Assembly: GCA_026224825.1 (NCBI GenBank)
Contig: JAMFRO010000007.1
Span: 62,001 to 126,000 of the forward strand
Origin: a bacterium
GTDB taxonomy: Bacteria > Pseudomonadota > Alphaproteobacteria > Acetobacterales > Acetobacteraceae
Length of the DNA stretch: 64,000 nt
Reading direction: 5' to 3'
Shown in pieces: positions 1 through 8,200 of the stretch. The translations under genes were made by a program, and so were the position numbers. Under the pieces are notes generated by a model. That model saw only the letters and a list, made by a program, of their open reading frames with translations. It was not told where the DNA came from and ran no database searches. Each line of letters begins with the position of its first letter. The first letter of the stretch is position 1.

Positions 1-1
1 C

Positions 2-772
2 GGTGCGGCCATCGGCGGCTACAAGGTCGTGGCCGAGATCATGCTGATGAACTTCACCACCGTGGCGATGGACATGATCGTGAACCACGCCGCCAAGCTG
101 CGCTTCATGTCCGGCGGCCAGACCGGCGTGCCCATCGTCATCCGCATGATGACCGGCGCCGGCATCTCCTCCGGCGGCCAGCATTCGGACTTCCTGGAAG
201 CCTGGTTCGCCCACACCCCCGGCCTGAAAGTCGTGCTGCCGTCCAACCCGGAAGATGCCAAGGGCCTGATGCTCTCCGCCATCGCCGACCCGGACCCGGT
301 CATCTTCGTGGAATGCACCCGCGCCTATTTCACCCCGTATGAAACCCCGGTGAACGTCGCGCCCATTCCGCTCGGCAAGGCCAAGGTCACGCAGCAAGGC
401 ACGGATGTCACCATCATCAGCTATTCCGAGATCTTCCTCCGCGCGACGGCCGCTGCCGCCGAGCTGGCGAAAGACGGCATCTCGGTCGAGCTGATCGACC
501 TGCGCACCATCTCCCCCTGGGACCGCGAAACCGTCATCGCCTCGGTGAAGAAGACCGGCCGTGCCGTCATCGCGCATGAGGCGGTGAAGCAGTTCGGCGT
601 GGGTGCGGAAATCGCCGCCACGCTGCAGGATGAGCTGTTCGGCCAGTTGAAAGCGCCGATCAAGCGCCTCGGCGCGCCTTTCACCTCCGTGCCCTTCAGC
701 GGCGTGCTGGAACAGGCCTTCATCGTCAGCGTGGCGGACATCGTGGCCGCCGCGAAATCCACCCTCGCGTAA
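2..772 (+). CDS. 2-oxo acid dehydrogenase E1 beta subunit (partial, 5' end outside window)
   Basis: Thiamine-diphosphate-dependent transketolase-like beta subunit of a pyruvate/acetoin-type 2-oxo acid dehydrogenase. The frame is open from base 2 and reads GAAIGGYKVVAEIMLMNF before the first internal start, so the true start lies upstream of the window. Family features seen are the RFMSGGQTGVPIVIRM stretch, the SQH-type region GGQHSDFLEAWFAHTPGLKV, and a C-terminal transketolase domain ending in DIVAAAKSTLA. With the stand-alone lipoyl protein that follows and the E2 core at 9210-9920 it could form one complex; the E1 alpha gene is presumably just upstream. Substrate cannot be told from sequence. 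Confidence 0.9.
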   Translation, partial: GAAIGGYKVVAEIMLMNFTTVAMDMIVNHAAKLRFMSGGQTGVPIVIRMMTGAGISSGGQHSDFLEAWFAHTPGLKVVLPSNPEDAKGLMLSAIADPDPVIFVECTRAYFTPYETPVNVAPIPLGKAKVTQQGTDVTIISYSEIFLRATAAAAELAKDGISVELIDLRTISPWDRETVIASVKKTGRAVIAHEAVKQFGVGAEIAATLQDELFGQLKAPIKRLGAPFTSVPFSGVLEQAFIVSVADIVAAAKSTLA

Positions 773-781
773 GCACGCATG

Positions 782-806
782 CCGTCATCCCCGCGAAAGC
801 GGGGAT
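782..806. repeat. Short palindrome of the GTCATCCCCGCGAAAGCGGGGAT type
   Basis: Between the E1-beta stop and the lipoyl gene lies a stem with arms ATCCCCGC and GCGGGGAT around a short GAAA-like loop. Near-identical stems are widely dispersed in proteobacterial genomes. It probably acts as an mRNA-stabilising or attenuating stem inside the operon. Only one copy is visible in this window. Confidence 0.6.
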
Positions 807-914
807 CTCGTCGCGCCCGCGTATGTGGCGGCATGCTTGGGAGATTGACTGAGGATGCACTTAAAGGGCATCCATCGCAGAGCGGACTGGCCCGCAAGAC
901 AATAGAGGTATTCA

Positions 915-1145
915 ATGGCGACCGACATCATCCTTCCCAAAATCGGCTTCTCGATGACCGAGGGCGTGCTGGCCGAATGGCTGGTGGCCGACGGCGCCAC
1001 CGTGACCGAAGGTCAGCCGATCTTCTCGCTCGAGAGCGACAAATCCACCAATGAAGTCGAATCCCCCGCCGCCGGCGTGATCAAGATCACCGGCGTGGCG
1101 GGTGACACATACGAAGTCGGCGCGATCATCGGCACGATTGAGTAA
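915..1145 (+). CDS. Stand-alone lipoyl-domain protein
   Basis: A 76-residue protein that is a single biotinyl/lipoyl domain. The lipoylation Lys is K43 in ESDKSTNEV, at the tip of the expected beta-hairpin, and the N-terminus ILPKIGFSMTEG is typical of 2-oxo acid dehydrogenase lipoyl domains. There is no peripheral-subunit-binding or catalytic domain, so it must serve as a free swinging arm for a separate E2 core; the 236-residue lipoyl-less E2 at 9210-9920 is the obvious partner. It lies 142 nt downstream of the E1-beta gene on the same strand. A biotin carrier role is possible but less likely because the DKS/DKA motif fits lipoylation. Confidence 0.9.
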   Translation: MATDIILPKIGFSMTEGVLAEWLVADGATVTEGQPIFSLESDKSTNEVESPAAGVIKITGVAGDTYEVGAIIGTIE

Positions 1146-1155
1146 GAAAAAGAAT

Positions 1156-1275
1156 CCAGCTTTTTGAAAAAAGCTGGACCAAAAACTTTTGCTCCTGGGG
1201 GCTGAAGCCGCTCAGCGGCTTCAGCCCCCAGGCGCAAAAGTTTTTTTGGGTACCTTTTTGTTCACAAAAAGGTAC
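1156..1275. repeat. Triple-hairpin repeat, family A copy 1 (putative terminator)
   Basis: Three stems follow each other. The first is CCAGCTTTTT/AAAAAGCTGG (1156-1177). The middle is a long palindrome whose GC-rich centre (GGGGGCTGAAGCCGC and its complement) is flanked by A/T-rich arms CCAAAAACTTTTG and CAAAAGTTTTTTTGG. The third is GTACCTTTTTG/CAAAAAGGTAC (1250-1275). It lies between two codirectional genes. The same outer stems recur at 9068-9201 and, half-sized and inverted, at 55471-55549, with unrelated GC-rich centres. Probably a bidirectional terminator; it could also be a MITE-like element. Confidence 0.75.
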
Positions 1276-1308
1276 TGCTATAACCAATAAAAAATCGGGA
1301 GCGGTCCA

Positions 1309-2997
1309 ATGAGCAATTTCGACGAGACCTTCGACTTCGTGGTTGTCGGCAGCGGCGGTGGTTCCATGGCCGCCGCCCTGATGATGCGCAAACTCGGCAA
1401 AAGCGTTGTCATCCTCGAAAAATCCAACCTCATCGGCGGCACCACGGCCCGCTCCGGCGGCGTCATGTGGATCCCCAACAACCGCTTCATGAAGGCGGAT
1501 GGCGTGGAGGACAGCTACGAGAAGGCCTCGACCTATCTCGACTCCACCAGCGGCCAGGACGATTTACCCGCAGCCTCGCCTGAGCGCCGCGCCACGTATC
1601 TGCGCGAAGCCCCGAAAATGCTCGAATTCCTCATCGAGCAAGGCATCAAACTGCGCCGCATCCCGCATTACCCGGACTACCATGACCATTTGCCAGGCGG
1701 TTCCGCCCCCGGCCGCACCGTCGTGGCCGAGTTGTTCAACGTGAATGAGCTGCCGAAAGCCTGGGCCGAAAAACTCCGCCCCAGCGCCATCCCCTTCCCG
1801 GCGCATCTGGACGAGCTCTACTGGCTCCCAACCCTGACCCGCTCCGCCAAAGGCAAGCTGAACCTCGCCAAAATCCTGCTGCGCGGCCTGGTTGCCAAAC
1901 TCACCGGCAAATCCATCGCTCCCGCCGGCCGTGCGCTACAGGGCCGCATGCTGCAGGCCGCGCTTAAGGCCGGAGCAGACATCCGCGTCAGCACCGGCGT
2001 CGCCTCTCTCATCACGGAGAACGATGCGGTCAAAGGTGTGGTCACCGAAGCGGGCCAGCGCATCGGCGCCACGCTCGGCGTGCTCATCAACGCCGGCGGT
2101 TTCGGCCAGAACCAGGAGATGCGCGACAAATACATGCCCGGCACCTCCACCAAATGGACCGGCACCGTCGCGGAAGATACCGGCGCCATGATCCAGGAGA
2201 TGATCGCCAAAGGTGCCGCCGTGGACCAGATGGACACAGCCGTCGGCTGCCAGATGGCCTTGCCCCCGGGGCGCGAAAACCCCGGCGATGGTGTCATCTT
2301 CGGCACTTTCGGCGGCCAGATGGACATCGCCAAGCCGCATTCCATCATCGTGGACCAGACCGGCGTGCGCTATATGAACGAGGGCAGCTCCTATACGGAA
2401 TTCTGCGCCACCCAGCGCAAACGCAACGAGATTGTCCCGGCCATCCCCAGCCTGTGGATCGTCGATGAGCAGTACATGAAGACCTTCATGTTCGTGGGCA
2501 CCATGCCGGGCAAGCCGAAAAAGCAGGAATGGTACGATTCCGGCTGGCTGAAAAAGGCCGACACCATCGAGGAGCTGGCAACCCTCCTCAACATCCCCCC
2601 CGCCACGCTCAAAGCCACGGTGGATAATTTCAACGCCGACGTCCGCACCGGCGTGGACCGCCAGTTCCACCGCGGCGAACGCGCGTTCGACAAATGGCTG
2701 GGCGATGCCGTCGCCAAAGGCCACCCCTCGCTCGGTACCATCGAGCAAGGCCCGTTCTACGCCATCCAGGTGGTCCCGGGCGATGTCAGCACCACCGGCG
2801 GCGTGGTTACCGACAGCAACGCCCGTGTGCTGCGTGCGGACGGCACCCCCATCCCCGGCCTCTACGCCACCGGCACCTCCGCCGCCTCGGTCTTCGGCCG
2901 CTTCGCCGTGGGGGCGGGCTCCAACATCGGCCCGTCCTTCACCTGGGGCTATGTCGCCGCCAAACACGCGGCCAACGCCAGCAACCTCGCCGGGTAA
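1309..2997 (+). CDS. FAD-dependent 3-ketosteroid dehydrogenase-like flavoprotein
   Basis: A 562-residue member of the FAD-binding-2 family (ketosteroid delta-1-dehydrogenase/fumarate reductase group). The N-terminal dinucleotide motif is VVVGSGGGS at residues 11-19, followed by the acidic E at the end of beta-2 (VVILEKSNLIGGTTARSGG), and the C-terminus has the FAD-closing stretch GAGSNIGPSFTWGY. Family enzymes introduce a double bond into ring A of 3-oxosteroids. The C-terminal position that carries the catalytic Tyr in Rhodococcus KstD (Y of YPGAG) is Ala533 here (FAVGAG), so true steroid desaturation is uncertain. It starts with ATG after GGAGCGGTCCA and is followed 47 nt later by a TetR regulator. 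Neighbouring Ltp2-like, DUF2889 and P450 genes support a steroid or terpenoid setting. Confidence 0.8.
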   Translation: MSNFDETFDFVVVGSGGGSMAAALMMRKLGKSVVILEKSNLIGGTTARSGGVMWIPNNRFMKADGVEDSYEKASTYLDSTSGQDDLPAASPERRATYLREAPKMLEFLIEQGIKLRRIPHYPDYHDHLPGGSAPGRTVVAELFNVNELPKAWAEKLRPSAIPFPAHLDELYWLPTLTRSAKGKLNLAKILLRGLVAKLTGKSIAPAGRALQGRMLQAALKAGADIRVSTGVASLITENDAVKGVVTEAGQRIGATLGVLINAGGFGQNQEMRDKYMPGTSTKWTGTVAEDTGAMIQEMIAKGAAVDQMDTAVGCQMALPPGRENPGDGVIFGTFGGQMDIAKPHSIIVDQTGVRYMNEGSSYTEFCATQRKRNEIVPAIPSLWIVDEQYMKTFMFVGTMPGKPKKQEWYDSGWLKKADTIEELATLLNIPPATLKATVDNFNADVRTGVDRQFHRGERAFDKWLGDAVAKGHPSLGTIEQGPFYAIQVVPGDVSTTGGVVTDSNARVLRADGTPIPGLYATGTSAASVFGRFAVGAGSNIGPSFTWGYVAAKHAANASNLAG

Positions 2998-3044
2998 AAT
3001 CCGGCCTTGCAGGACTCCTGGCGATCCTGCAACCATCGTTTGTC

Positions 3045-3701
3045 ATGCACAGTACCAACAAAGAAAATACCAACAAGGATGGGCAGGCGATCGGCCGCAA
3101 AGGTGCGGAAAGCCGTGCCCGGCTGCTGGAGGCCACCTGCAAGCTCCTCGCGGAACTCCCCTCGGCCCGCAAGCTGACAGCCAGCTCCATCGCGCGCGCC
3201 GCCGGCCTCGCCAGCCAGACCTTCTATCTGTACTTCGACGATGTCGAGGAAATCCTCCTCTCCCTCTCCGCCGTGGCCTCCGAGGACACAACCGATGTCA
3301 TCGCCGCCCTCGATGCCCCCTGGGACCTGAGCGCCCCGCGCGACTACACCGCCCGCGTGGTGGAAACCTTCTACCAATACTGGGACCGCCACCGCGCCAT
3401 CCTCAACATCCGCAACTACATGGCAGACCGTGGCGACGAACCCTTCGCCAAACTCCGCAACGCCAGCGCCATCCCCATCATCACCAGAATCGCCGCGCGC
3501 ATCCGCACCGCCCAAGGCGAAGACCGCCTGACCGAACGCGACTCCCTGGCCCGCGCCATCATCTTCTTCTCCGCCACCGAACGCATGGCCGCCCGCTACG
3601 CCGCCAACACCGGCCAAACCCTCATGCCCGGCGGCGACGAACTGAAACGCGCCGAAGCCGATATCCTGGCCCTGCTGATCTCGCCGCCCACGTTGAGGTA
3701 A
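3045..3701 (+). CDS. TetR/AcrR-family transcriptional regulator
   Basis: A 218-residue DNA-binding repressor. The N-terminal helix-turn-helix is seen around residues 20-65 (RARLLEATCKLLAEL, then LTASSIARAAGLASQTFYLYFDD), the usual TetR layout, followed by an all-helical ligand domain. The ATG at 3045 is preferred; the reading frame extends far upstream only because it overlaps the flavoprotein gene in another frame. It lies directly downstream of the ketosteroid-dehydrogenase-like gene and converges on the GST gene, so it is a good candidate to control the surrounding catabolic genes. The ligand is unknown. Confidence 0.9.
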   Translation: MHSTNKENTNKDGQAIGRKGAESRARLLEATCKLLAELPSARKLTASSIARAAGLASQTFYLYFDDVEEILLSLSAVASEDTTDVIAALDAPWDLSAPRDYTARVVETFYQYWDRHRAILNIRNYMADRGDEPFAKLRNASAIPIITRIAARIRTAQGEDRLTERDSLARAIIFFSATERMAARYAANTGQTLMPGGDELKRAEADILALLISPPTLR

Positions 3702-3702
3702 A

Positions 3703-3762
3703 AAGGCCAGGGGCTCCGCCCCTGGACCCCGCTGGGGCCGTCGTGCGAAGCTCCTCGCCTTT
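3703..3762. repeat. Nested palindrome, family B copy 3 (short form, putative terminator)
   Basis: The interval between two convergent genes holds AAAAAGGCCAGGGGCTCCGC followed by CCCTGGACCCCGCTGGGGCC and a fragment GTCGTGCGAAGC. These are the outer arm of family B (see 10480-10690) plus a truncated copy of the small stem module found in both arms of the copy at 16109-16395. It probably terminates both genes; it abuts the TetR stop and the GST stop. Confidence 0.65.
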
Positions 3763-4380
3763 TTACTTCAACGTAGGCGGCGTGTTCGGCTCGGCTATGG
3801 CCATGGCTTTGCGGTAGGCGGGGCGCTCGCTGACGCGTTGCAGATAGGCGCGCAGGTTGGGCATGGTTGAGATATCTATGCCGGAGATCATACGGGCGCG
3901 GGTGAGGGGGAAGCCCATCATGATATCGGCGGCGGTGAATTCATCACCGGCGAACCATGTGGCTTTGCCGAGATGGTCTTCTATGAGTTTATAAGCGAGG
4001 TCGGTGCGGCCGGTCATGGGTGGAGCGCCGGCGCGTTTAGCCGTCATATCCATCATCAGAGCCGGCAGCACCGTGCCGTTGGCGTAGTGGTACCAGAACA
4101 GGAACTGGGCGAAATCCTTATGTTCCGGGCCGAGGAAGAGTTTGCCGTTGCCGTATTTCCGGACGATATATTCCGCCACGGCGCAGGTTTCGGCGAGGGT
4201 GAGGTCACCATCGGTGATGGTCGGCGCGGTGCCCAGCGGGTGCAGCGCTTTATAGGCGGGCGGGGCGGCCATGGTTGGTTCGCGCTCGTAGCGGACCAGT
4301 CCGTATGCCACGCCCAGCTCTTCGCAGAGCCAGATGATGCGTTCGGATTGTGAGAGGCCGAGATGGTGGATGGTCAGCAT
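3763..4380 (-). CDS. Glutathione S-transferase family protein
   Basis: A 205-residue protein with an N-terminal thioredoxin-fold domain (MLTIHHLGLSQSERIIWLCEEL, then the cis-Pro region PLGTAPTITDGDLTLAETCAV with the E-[ST]-x-A glutathione-binding turn) and an all-alpha C-terminal domain from about residue 90. Bacterial GSTs conjugate glutathione to electrophiles or act as isomerases and dehalogenases. Its place in the catabolic island suggests handling of a reactive intermediate, but no specific class can be assigned. It ends next to the convergent TetR gene. Confidence 0.88.
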   Translation of the reverse strand: MLTIHHLGLSQSERIIWLCEELGVAYGLVRYEREPTMAAPPAYKALHPLGTAPTITDGDLTLAETCAVAEYIVRKYGNGKLFLGPEHKDFAQFLFWYHYANGTVLPALMMDMTAKRAGAPPMTGRTDLAYKLIEDHLGKATWFAGDEFTAADIMMGFPLTRARMISGIDISTMPNLRAYLQRVSERPAYRKAMAIAEPNTPPTLK

Positions 4381-4418
4381 GTGCCGTCTCCCAAAGTCGA
4401 TATATTTTACCGATATGT

Positions 4419-5150
4419 TTACGAGGCGGGGTGAAAAGCCTCCGCCCGGTCCGCCATCGGCGCCGCACCGGGTTTGCTGAAATCGATATCCGCACCTGGG
4501 CGCCGGGTTGAGGTGGGGGCGCGTTCGGGCTGGAAATTATAGCAGGAGCCACCGGGGAATTCGGTGGCGGACATGCCGGCAGGCATGTCGCGGACGCGGC
4601 CATGCGCGACCATGCTGGCCCAGCGCAGGATGCGGATGGCCTCGGCGAGGGGCCTGTCCTGCGTGGCGATAAAGCCGTTGAGCTGGCTCATCGGCGTGCC
4701 CGCGAGTTCCTCGGGGGCGGTGAACATTTCACCTGTGGGCGGGCCCTCCAGCGTCCAGTCCAGCAGCGGCGCGCCGTTACGGGCCAGCGTGGCGCGGCGC
4801 GCGCCCTCCACCGCATCGGTCACCAGAATATCATAGGTGACCGCTGCAGCGTCATCCGCATGGGCGGCGGCGAAGAGCGCCAGGTCGTGCAGATGGGTGC
4901 AGTTGGCGGTTTTTTCGCCGCGTTTGGCGAAGCCGGCCAGCGGTACGCCGGTAAATGTCTGCGCAAGCTGGTTCATGGCACCGGGGCACATGGTCCATGG
5001 TGAGCGCTTCATCTCGCTGGCCACATGCGTCACCACCCCATCCGCATGGGTGAGGGACACCACCATGCGGTGGTAATCATCCTCCAGCTCCGCCGTCACC
5101 GCGCCCTGTGCGGGCTCGATGAGAATGCGGCGGCGGTAGCCTGATTTCAC
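4419..5150 (-). CDS. DUF2889 domain protein
   Basis: A 243-residue protein with the DUF2889 pattern: a basic N-terminus (SGYRRRILIEPAQG), ELEDDYHRMVVSLTH, and the RSPWTMCPGA element. Function is unknown; I recall DUF2889 genes often sitting in steroid-catabolic loci, which fits the adjacent thiolase-fold/Zn-ribbon/P450 genes. The GTG at 5150 is chosen as start because it lies 4 nt after the stop of the upstream thiolase-like gene; a TTG at 5186 would give a 36-nt overlap. It is the last gene of a minus-strand run 7992-4419. Confidence 0.75.
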   Translation of the reverse strand: MKSGYRRRILIEPAQGAVTAELEDDYHRMVVSLTHADGVVTHVASEMKRSPWTMCPGAMNQLAQTFTGVPLAGFAKRGEKTANCTHLHDLALFAAAHADDAAAVTYDILVTDAVEGARRATLARNGAPLLDWTLEGPPTGEMFTAPEELAGTPMSQLNGFIATQDRPLAEAIRILRWASMVAHGRVRDMPAGMSATEFPGGSCYNFQPERAPTSTRRPGADIDFSKPGAAPMADRAEAFHPAS

Positions 5151-5154
5151 CGGC

Positions 5155-6312
5155 TCAATCCCGCGCCAGCAGCAGCACGGAGGCAAGCGGCCCGCCGCCG
5201 GATGCGGCGACCGCGACCTTCGGATCGCCTTTTATCTGCCGCGCCCCGCCCTGGCCGCGCAACTGCACCACGGATTCATGGGCAAAGCCGAACCCATGCA
5301 GGCGCCCGGCGCCAATCTGCCCGCCAAACGTATTCAGCGGCAGCTCGCCATCCAGCGCGATGCGATGACCGCCCTCGATGAACTTGCCGCCCTCGCCGAT
5401 GCCGCAGAAGCCCAGCCCCTCCAGCCAGGTGATGGCGAGGAAGGCGAAGCCGTCATAAAGTTGAACGGTGTTCACGTCTTTCGGCTTGTAATCCGTGTGC
5501 TTCCACAATTCAGCGCCGGTGGGGTAGGAGGCCATCACCTCCGCCTGGTCCCAGCTATGCCTGCCGCCGGACTGGTAGGCCGAGGCGGCGATGCGGATCG
5601 GCGTGCATTTTACATCCCCCAGCGCGTCGCCGGCGGAGACGATCAGCACGGTCGAGGCATCAGAGAAACGATCGCAATCGAACAGGCACATCGGCTCGGC
5701 GATCATGCGCGCGGCCAGATACTGCTCCATGCTCAGCGGCTCGCGCACCAGCGCGCGCGGGTTGAGCAGCGCGTTGGCGCGGTCGGTGAGGGAAATCTGC
5801 GCCAGTTGCTCGCGCGTCATGCCGTATTTCTTCACATGGCGCATGGCGTATTGCGCCACCCAGGTTACGGCCGAGGTGGCGTTGAACGGTGCGGTCCATT
5901 GCGAGCTGGCCTCAACCCGCGCACTGCGGCTCATCGGGTAGTCCTGCGGCCGCGCCATGGCGGCGGCTTCGTACACCGTGCGGAAGCAGATGACATGCCG
6001 CGCCAGCCCGGCCTTCACCGCGGCAGCGGCGGTGGCGACGGCGCCAAGCTGCGCGGATGTTTCCATGCCGCCATTATACCAGCGCACTTTTAAATGCAGC
6101 GCATCGATGAGGTCTTCACAGCCCACCGGCGAGAAGCCGAGATAGCCGGATGCCTTGCCGGGATAGGTCGAGATGCCGTCGATATCCGCAAGCGAAAGCC
6201 CGGAATCAGCCAGCGCTTCGCGGATCGCATCGGTAGTGAGCAGCAAAGGGTGGCGGGTCAGTTTCTGGCCGACCTGCGACTGGCCGATGCCGGTGATATA
6301 AGCTTCAGCCAT
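5155..6312 (-). CDS. Thiolase-fold protein, Ltp2-like (putative retro-aldolase)
   Basis: A 385-residue SCP2-thiolase-fold protein. The N-terminal fold motif AYITGIGQSQVGQ is present, but the nucleophile position of real thiolases (a Cys in a CASG-like loop) reads RWYNGGMETSAQLG with no Cys. The C-terminus RLHGFGFAHESVVQLRGQGG resembles Ltp2 aldolases, which split the steroid side chain together with a Zn-ribbon/OB partner. The adjacent gene, 4 nt upstream, encodes just such a partner. I infer a carbon-carbon lyase on a CoA-thioester intermediate rather than a thiolase. The alternative is a sterol-carrier-like thiolase of unknown substrate. Confidence 0.8.
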   Translation of the reverse strand: MAEAYITGIGQSQVGQKLTRHPLLLTTDAIREALADSGLSLADIDGISTYPGKASGYLGFSPVGCEDLIDALHLKVRWYNGGMETSAQLGAVATAAAAVKAGLARHVICFRTVYEAAAMARPQDYPMSRSARVEASSQWTAPFNATSAVTWVAQYAMRHVKKYGMTREQLAQISLTDRANALLNPRALVREPLSMEQYLAARMIAEPMCLFDCDRFSDASTVLIVSAGDALGDVKCTPIRIAASAYQSGGRHSWDQAEVMASYPTGAELWKHTDYKPKDVNTVQLYDGFAFLAITWLEGLGFCGIGEGGKFIEGGHRIALDGELPLNTFGGQIGAGRLHGFGFAHESVVQLRGQGGARQIKGDPKVAVAASGGGPLASVLLLARD

Positions 6313-6316
6313 TGTT

Positions 6317-6721
6317 TTAGCCTACCTTCTTGAAGAACGGCAGAAACACGTCTTCCTGCTGCTCGAACACAACTTCTACTCTGTCGCCGAATTCCACCTC
6401 ATCCACCGGACTGCCGATGATGTTGGTGGTCAGGATCACCCCTGGTGCGCCATCGATGGCCACGCGCGCGATTACGAACGGAACCTCCATATTCGGGCTC
6501 CATTTCTGGTGGTTGATGGTGAACGTATCCACCACGCCGGTGCCCGGCACCACGGCGGGGGCGACGTTTTCCGACAGGCAGTTAAAACAGATCGGGCGTG
6601 GCGGATGCAGGAAGGTTGCGCAATCGCTGCATTGCAGGAAGCGCAGTTTGCCATCCTCACCGCTGGTCCAGAAAAACCGGTTATCCGGATCGAGCCGGGG
6701 TAGGGGCCGTGGTGCAGACAT
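6317..6721 (-). CDS. OB-fold/Zn-ribbon (DUF35) acyl-CoA-associated protein
   Basis: A 134-residue protein with an N-terminal rubredoxin-like zinc ribbon (Cys31, Cys34, Cys45, Cys48 in CSDC...CFNC) followed by an OB-fold ending in FLPFFKKVG. Such DUF35 proteins pair with thiolase-fold enzymes, for example ChsH2 with Ltp2, as a binding and activating subunit. The ATG at 6721 lies 2 nt after the P450 stop and 4 nt separate its stop from the thiolase-fold gene, so the three are translated as one operon. Confidence 0.87.
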   Translation of the reverse strand: MSAPRPLPRLDPDNRFFWTSGEDGKLRFLQCSDCATFLHPPRPICFNCLSENVAPAVVPGTGVVDTFTINHQKWSPNMEVPFVIARVAIDGAPGVILTTNIIGSPVDEVEFGDRVEVVFEQQEDVFLPFFKKVG

Positions 6722-6723
6722 AA

Positions 6724-7992
6724 TTAATCCCAACGAATAGAAAGTGAATCGATTGCAATGATATTGCCGCCATGGAATTTGGCGGGCTTGGTTTCATCGA
6801 GCCGGAATTCCGGCAGGCGCGCCAGCATCTGCTCATAGACCACCTGCAGCTCGATGCGTGCCAGATGTGAGCCGAGGCAGCGGTGCGGCCCGGCGCCAAA
6901 GGCGATATGCACATTATTCTCGCGCTTGATGTCGAACACTTCCGGGTTCGGGAATTCGCGCGGGTCGAGATCGGCGCCCGGCAGAAAGATCATCACCAGA
7001 TCATTAGCTTTCAACGCCTGGCCGCCCAGCTCGGTATCATGTGCCACACGGCGCACCGGCACGGTAAACGTATAACGGCGGAGCAGTTCTTCCGCGGCCT
7101 CCACGATCAGCTTCGGGTTGGCGCGCAGCTCATTTTGGAACGCGGGGTTCCGCGCCAGATGCCTGATCCCAAACCCCATGCCGTTGATGACGGTATCCAG
7201 CCCCGCGATGAACAGCAGAACGCCGAAATTCTCCATCATCTCCTTGGTCATCGGCTTGCCGTCGATCTCCTGGGCCCACAGCAGACTGATGAGATCGTCT
7301 TTCGGCTCCAGCCTGCGGGCATCGATGGTCTCGCCCATCGCATCCGCCACTTTACGCGAGCGGAACACGAAATCCAGGGGGCTCTTGGCCGGCGCCATAT
7401 GTTCCGTCACCAGCCGGCGGAATTCGGTGAGGCGCTCCACCGGCAGGCCGAGCATCTCCAGAAACACTTTTACGGGTAGCGGTTCGGCGATGGCGGGGAC
7501 GAAATCGCAATGCCCCTGGTCGATCACCGCGTCGATCAGCTCATTGGCAAGGGCGCGGATCTTCTCCTTGCGGGCGAGAATCGCCTTGGGCGAGAACGCG
7601 GCCTGCAGCGGGGCGCGGTAGATGCCGTGCGCCGGGGGGTCGAGCTGGATGGGAAAGGCGATGGGCACATGGCCGAAATCCGGCGGCAGATGCTGCAGGA
7701 ACATGGCGGATTGCGCTTCGGTCATCACTTCCGAGGTAAAATTCACCGTATCGCGCGAGAGCGTGTAGTTCTCCACATGCCCGGTGACCAGCCAATGGCC
7801 ACGGTTGCGCGGGGTCCAGAACACCGGCGGTGCCACGCGCAGCAGCTCGCGCACGCGCTCATGCGGGTCGCGCAGTAGCGCCGGGTCCAGATACATGTCG
7901 AAATCATACACCGCGGCATCGGGCACATGGTCCGGCTTGGGCACGGCGGGGCTCAGATTGTCAGTGCTCAGATTGTCAGTGATCGTGTCCAT
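6724..7992 (-). CDS. Cytochrome P450 (first of three)
   Basis: A 422-residue soluble bacterial P450. The I-helix reads FIAGLDTVINGM (acid-Thr pair present), the K-helix ExxR is EELLRRYT, and the haem-binding loop is FGAGPHRCLG with axial Cys372. It is expected to hydroxylate a hydrophobic substrate using ferredoxin electrons; the 2Fe-2S ferredoxin at 10152-10469 is a plausible donor. A strong Shine-Dalgarno (AAGGAGG) lies about 11 nt before the ATG. The N-terminus holds a perfect in-frame duplication (TDNLS twice), encoded by a 15-bp tandem repeat. It is the first gene of a run with the Zn-ribbon, thiolase-fold and DUF2889 genes. Confidence 0.95.
   Translation of the reverse strand: MDTITDNLSTDNLSPAVPKPDHVPDAAVYDFDMYLDPALLRDPHERVRELLRVAPPVFWTPRNRGHWLVTGHVENYTLSRDTVNFTSEVMTEAQSAMFLQHLPPDFGHVPIAFPIQLDPPAHGIYRAPLQAAFSPKAILARKEKIRALANELIDAVIDQGHCDFVPAIAEPLPVKVFLEMLGLPVERLTEFRRLVTEHMAPAKSPLDFVFRSRKVADAMGETIDARRLEPKDDLISLLWAQEIDGKPMTKEMMENFGVLLFIAGLDTVINGMGFGIRHLARNPAFQNELRANPKLIVEAAEELLRRYTFTVPVRRVAHDTELGGQALKANDLVMIFLPGADLDPREFPNPEVFDIKRENNVHIAFGAGPHRCLGSHLARIELQVVYEQMLARLPEFRLDETKPAKFHGGNIIAIDSLSIRWD
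7951..7980. repeat. 15-bp perfect tandem duplication inside P450 N-terminus
   Basis: Two identical 15-bp units GCTCAGATTGTCAGT lie head to tail in the sixth to fifteenth codons of the P450 gene, adding five residues. One of several short duplications at gene edges in this window. Confidence 0.9.
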
Positions 7993-8025
7993 CTTCCGTC
8001 AACCTCCTTGGAGTTTCATGCTGCC

Positions 8026-8077
8026 CAATCTTTTGCGCCAGTCTTTTTCGCCAGTCTTTTTCGCCCGTCTTTTCCGG
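8026..8077. repeat. Four 13-bp tandem units upstream of P450
   Basis: Units CAATCTTTTGCGC, CAGTCTTTTTCGC (twice, identical) and CCGTCTTTTCCGG stand head to tail, 34 nt upstream of the P450 start on the minus strand. They lie in the 208-nt gap between the SDR stop and the P450 start, where promoter or regulator sites are expected. Confidence 0.85.
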
Positions 8078-8200
8078 AAGCCTGGCGGGCCTGCTGACCA
8101 GTTCGATCCTTGTCTGACGTTCTGCGATGTCGTGACGGGGCCAAGCATGGCGGTGATGCGCCGCCGGTTCAACAAGCGCCGGCAAATACCGCCTCAGCGA

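Noticed and set aside
1936-3036. Minus-strand open frame of 366 codons opposite the flavoprotein gene
   Set aside because: Gly/Ala/Asp-rich low-complexity translation without a domain; the plus-strand flavoprotein explains the DNA.
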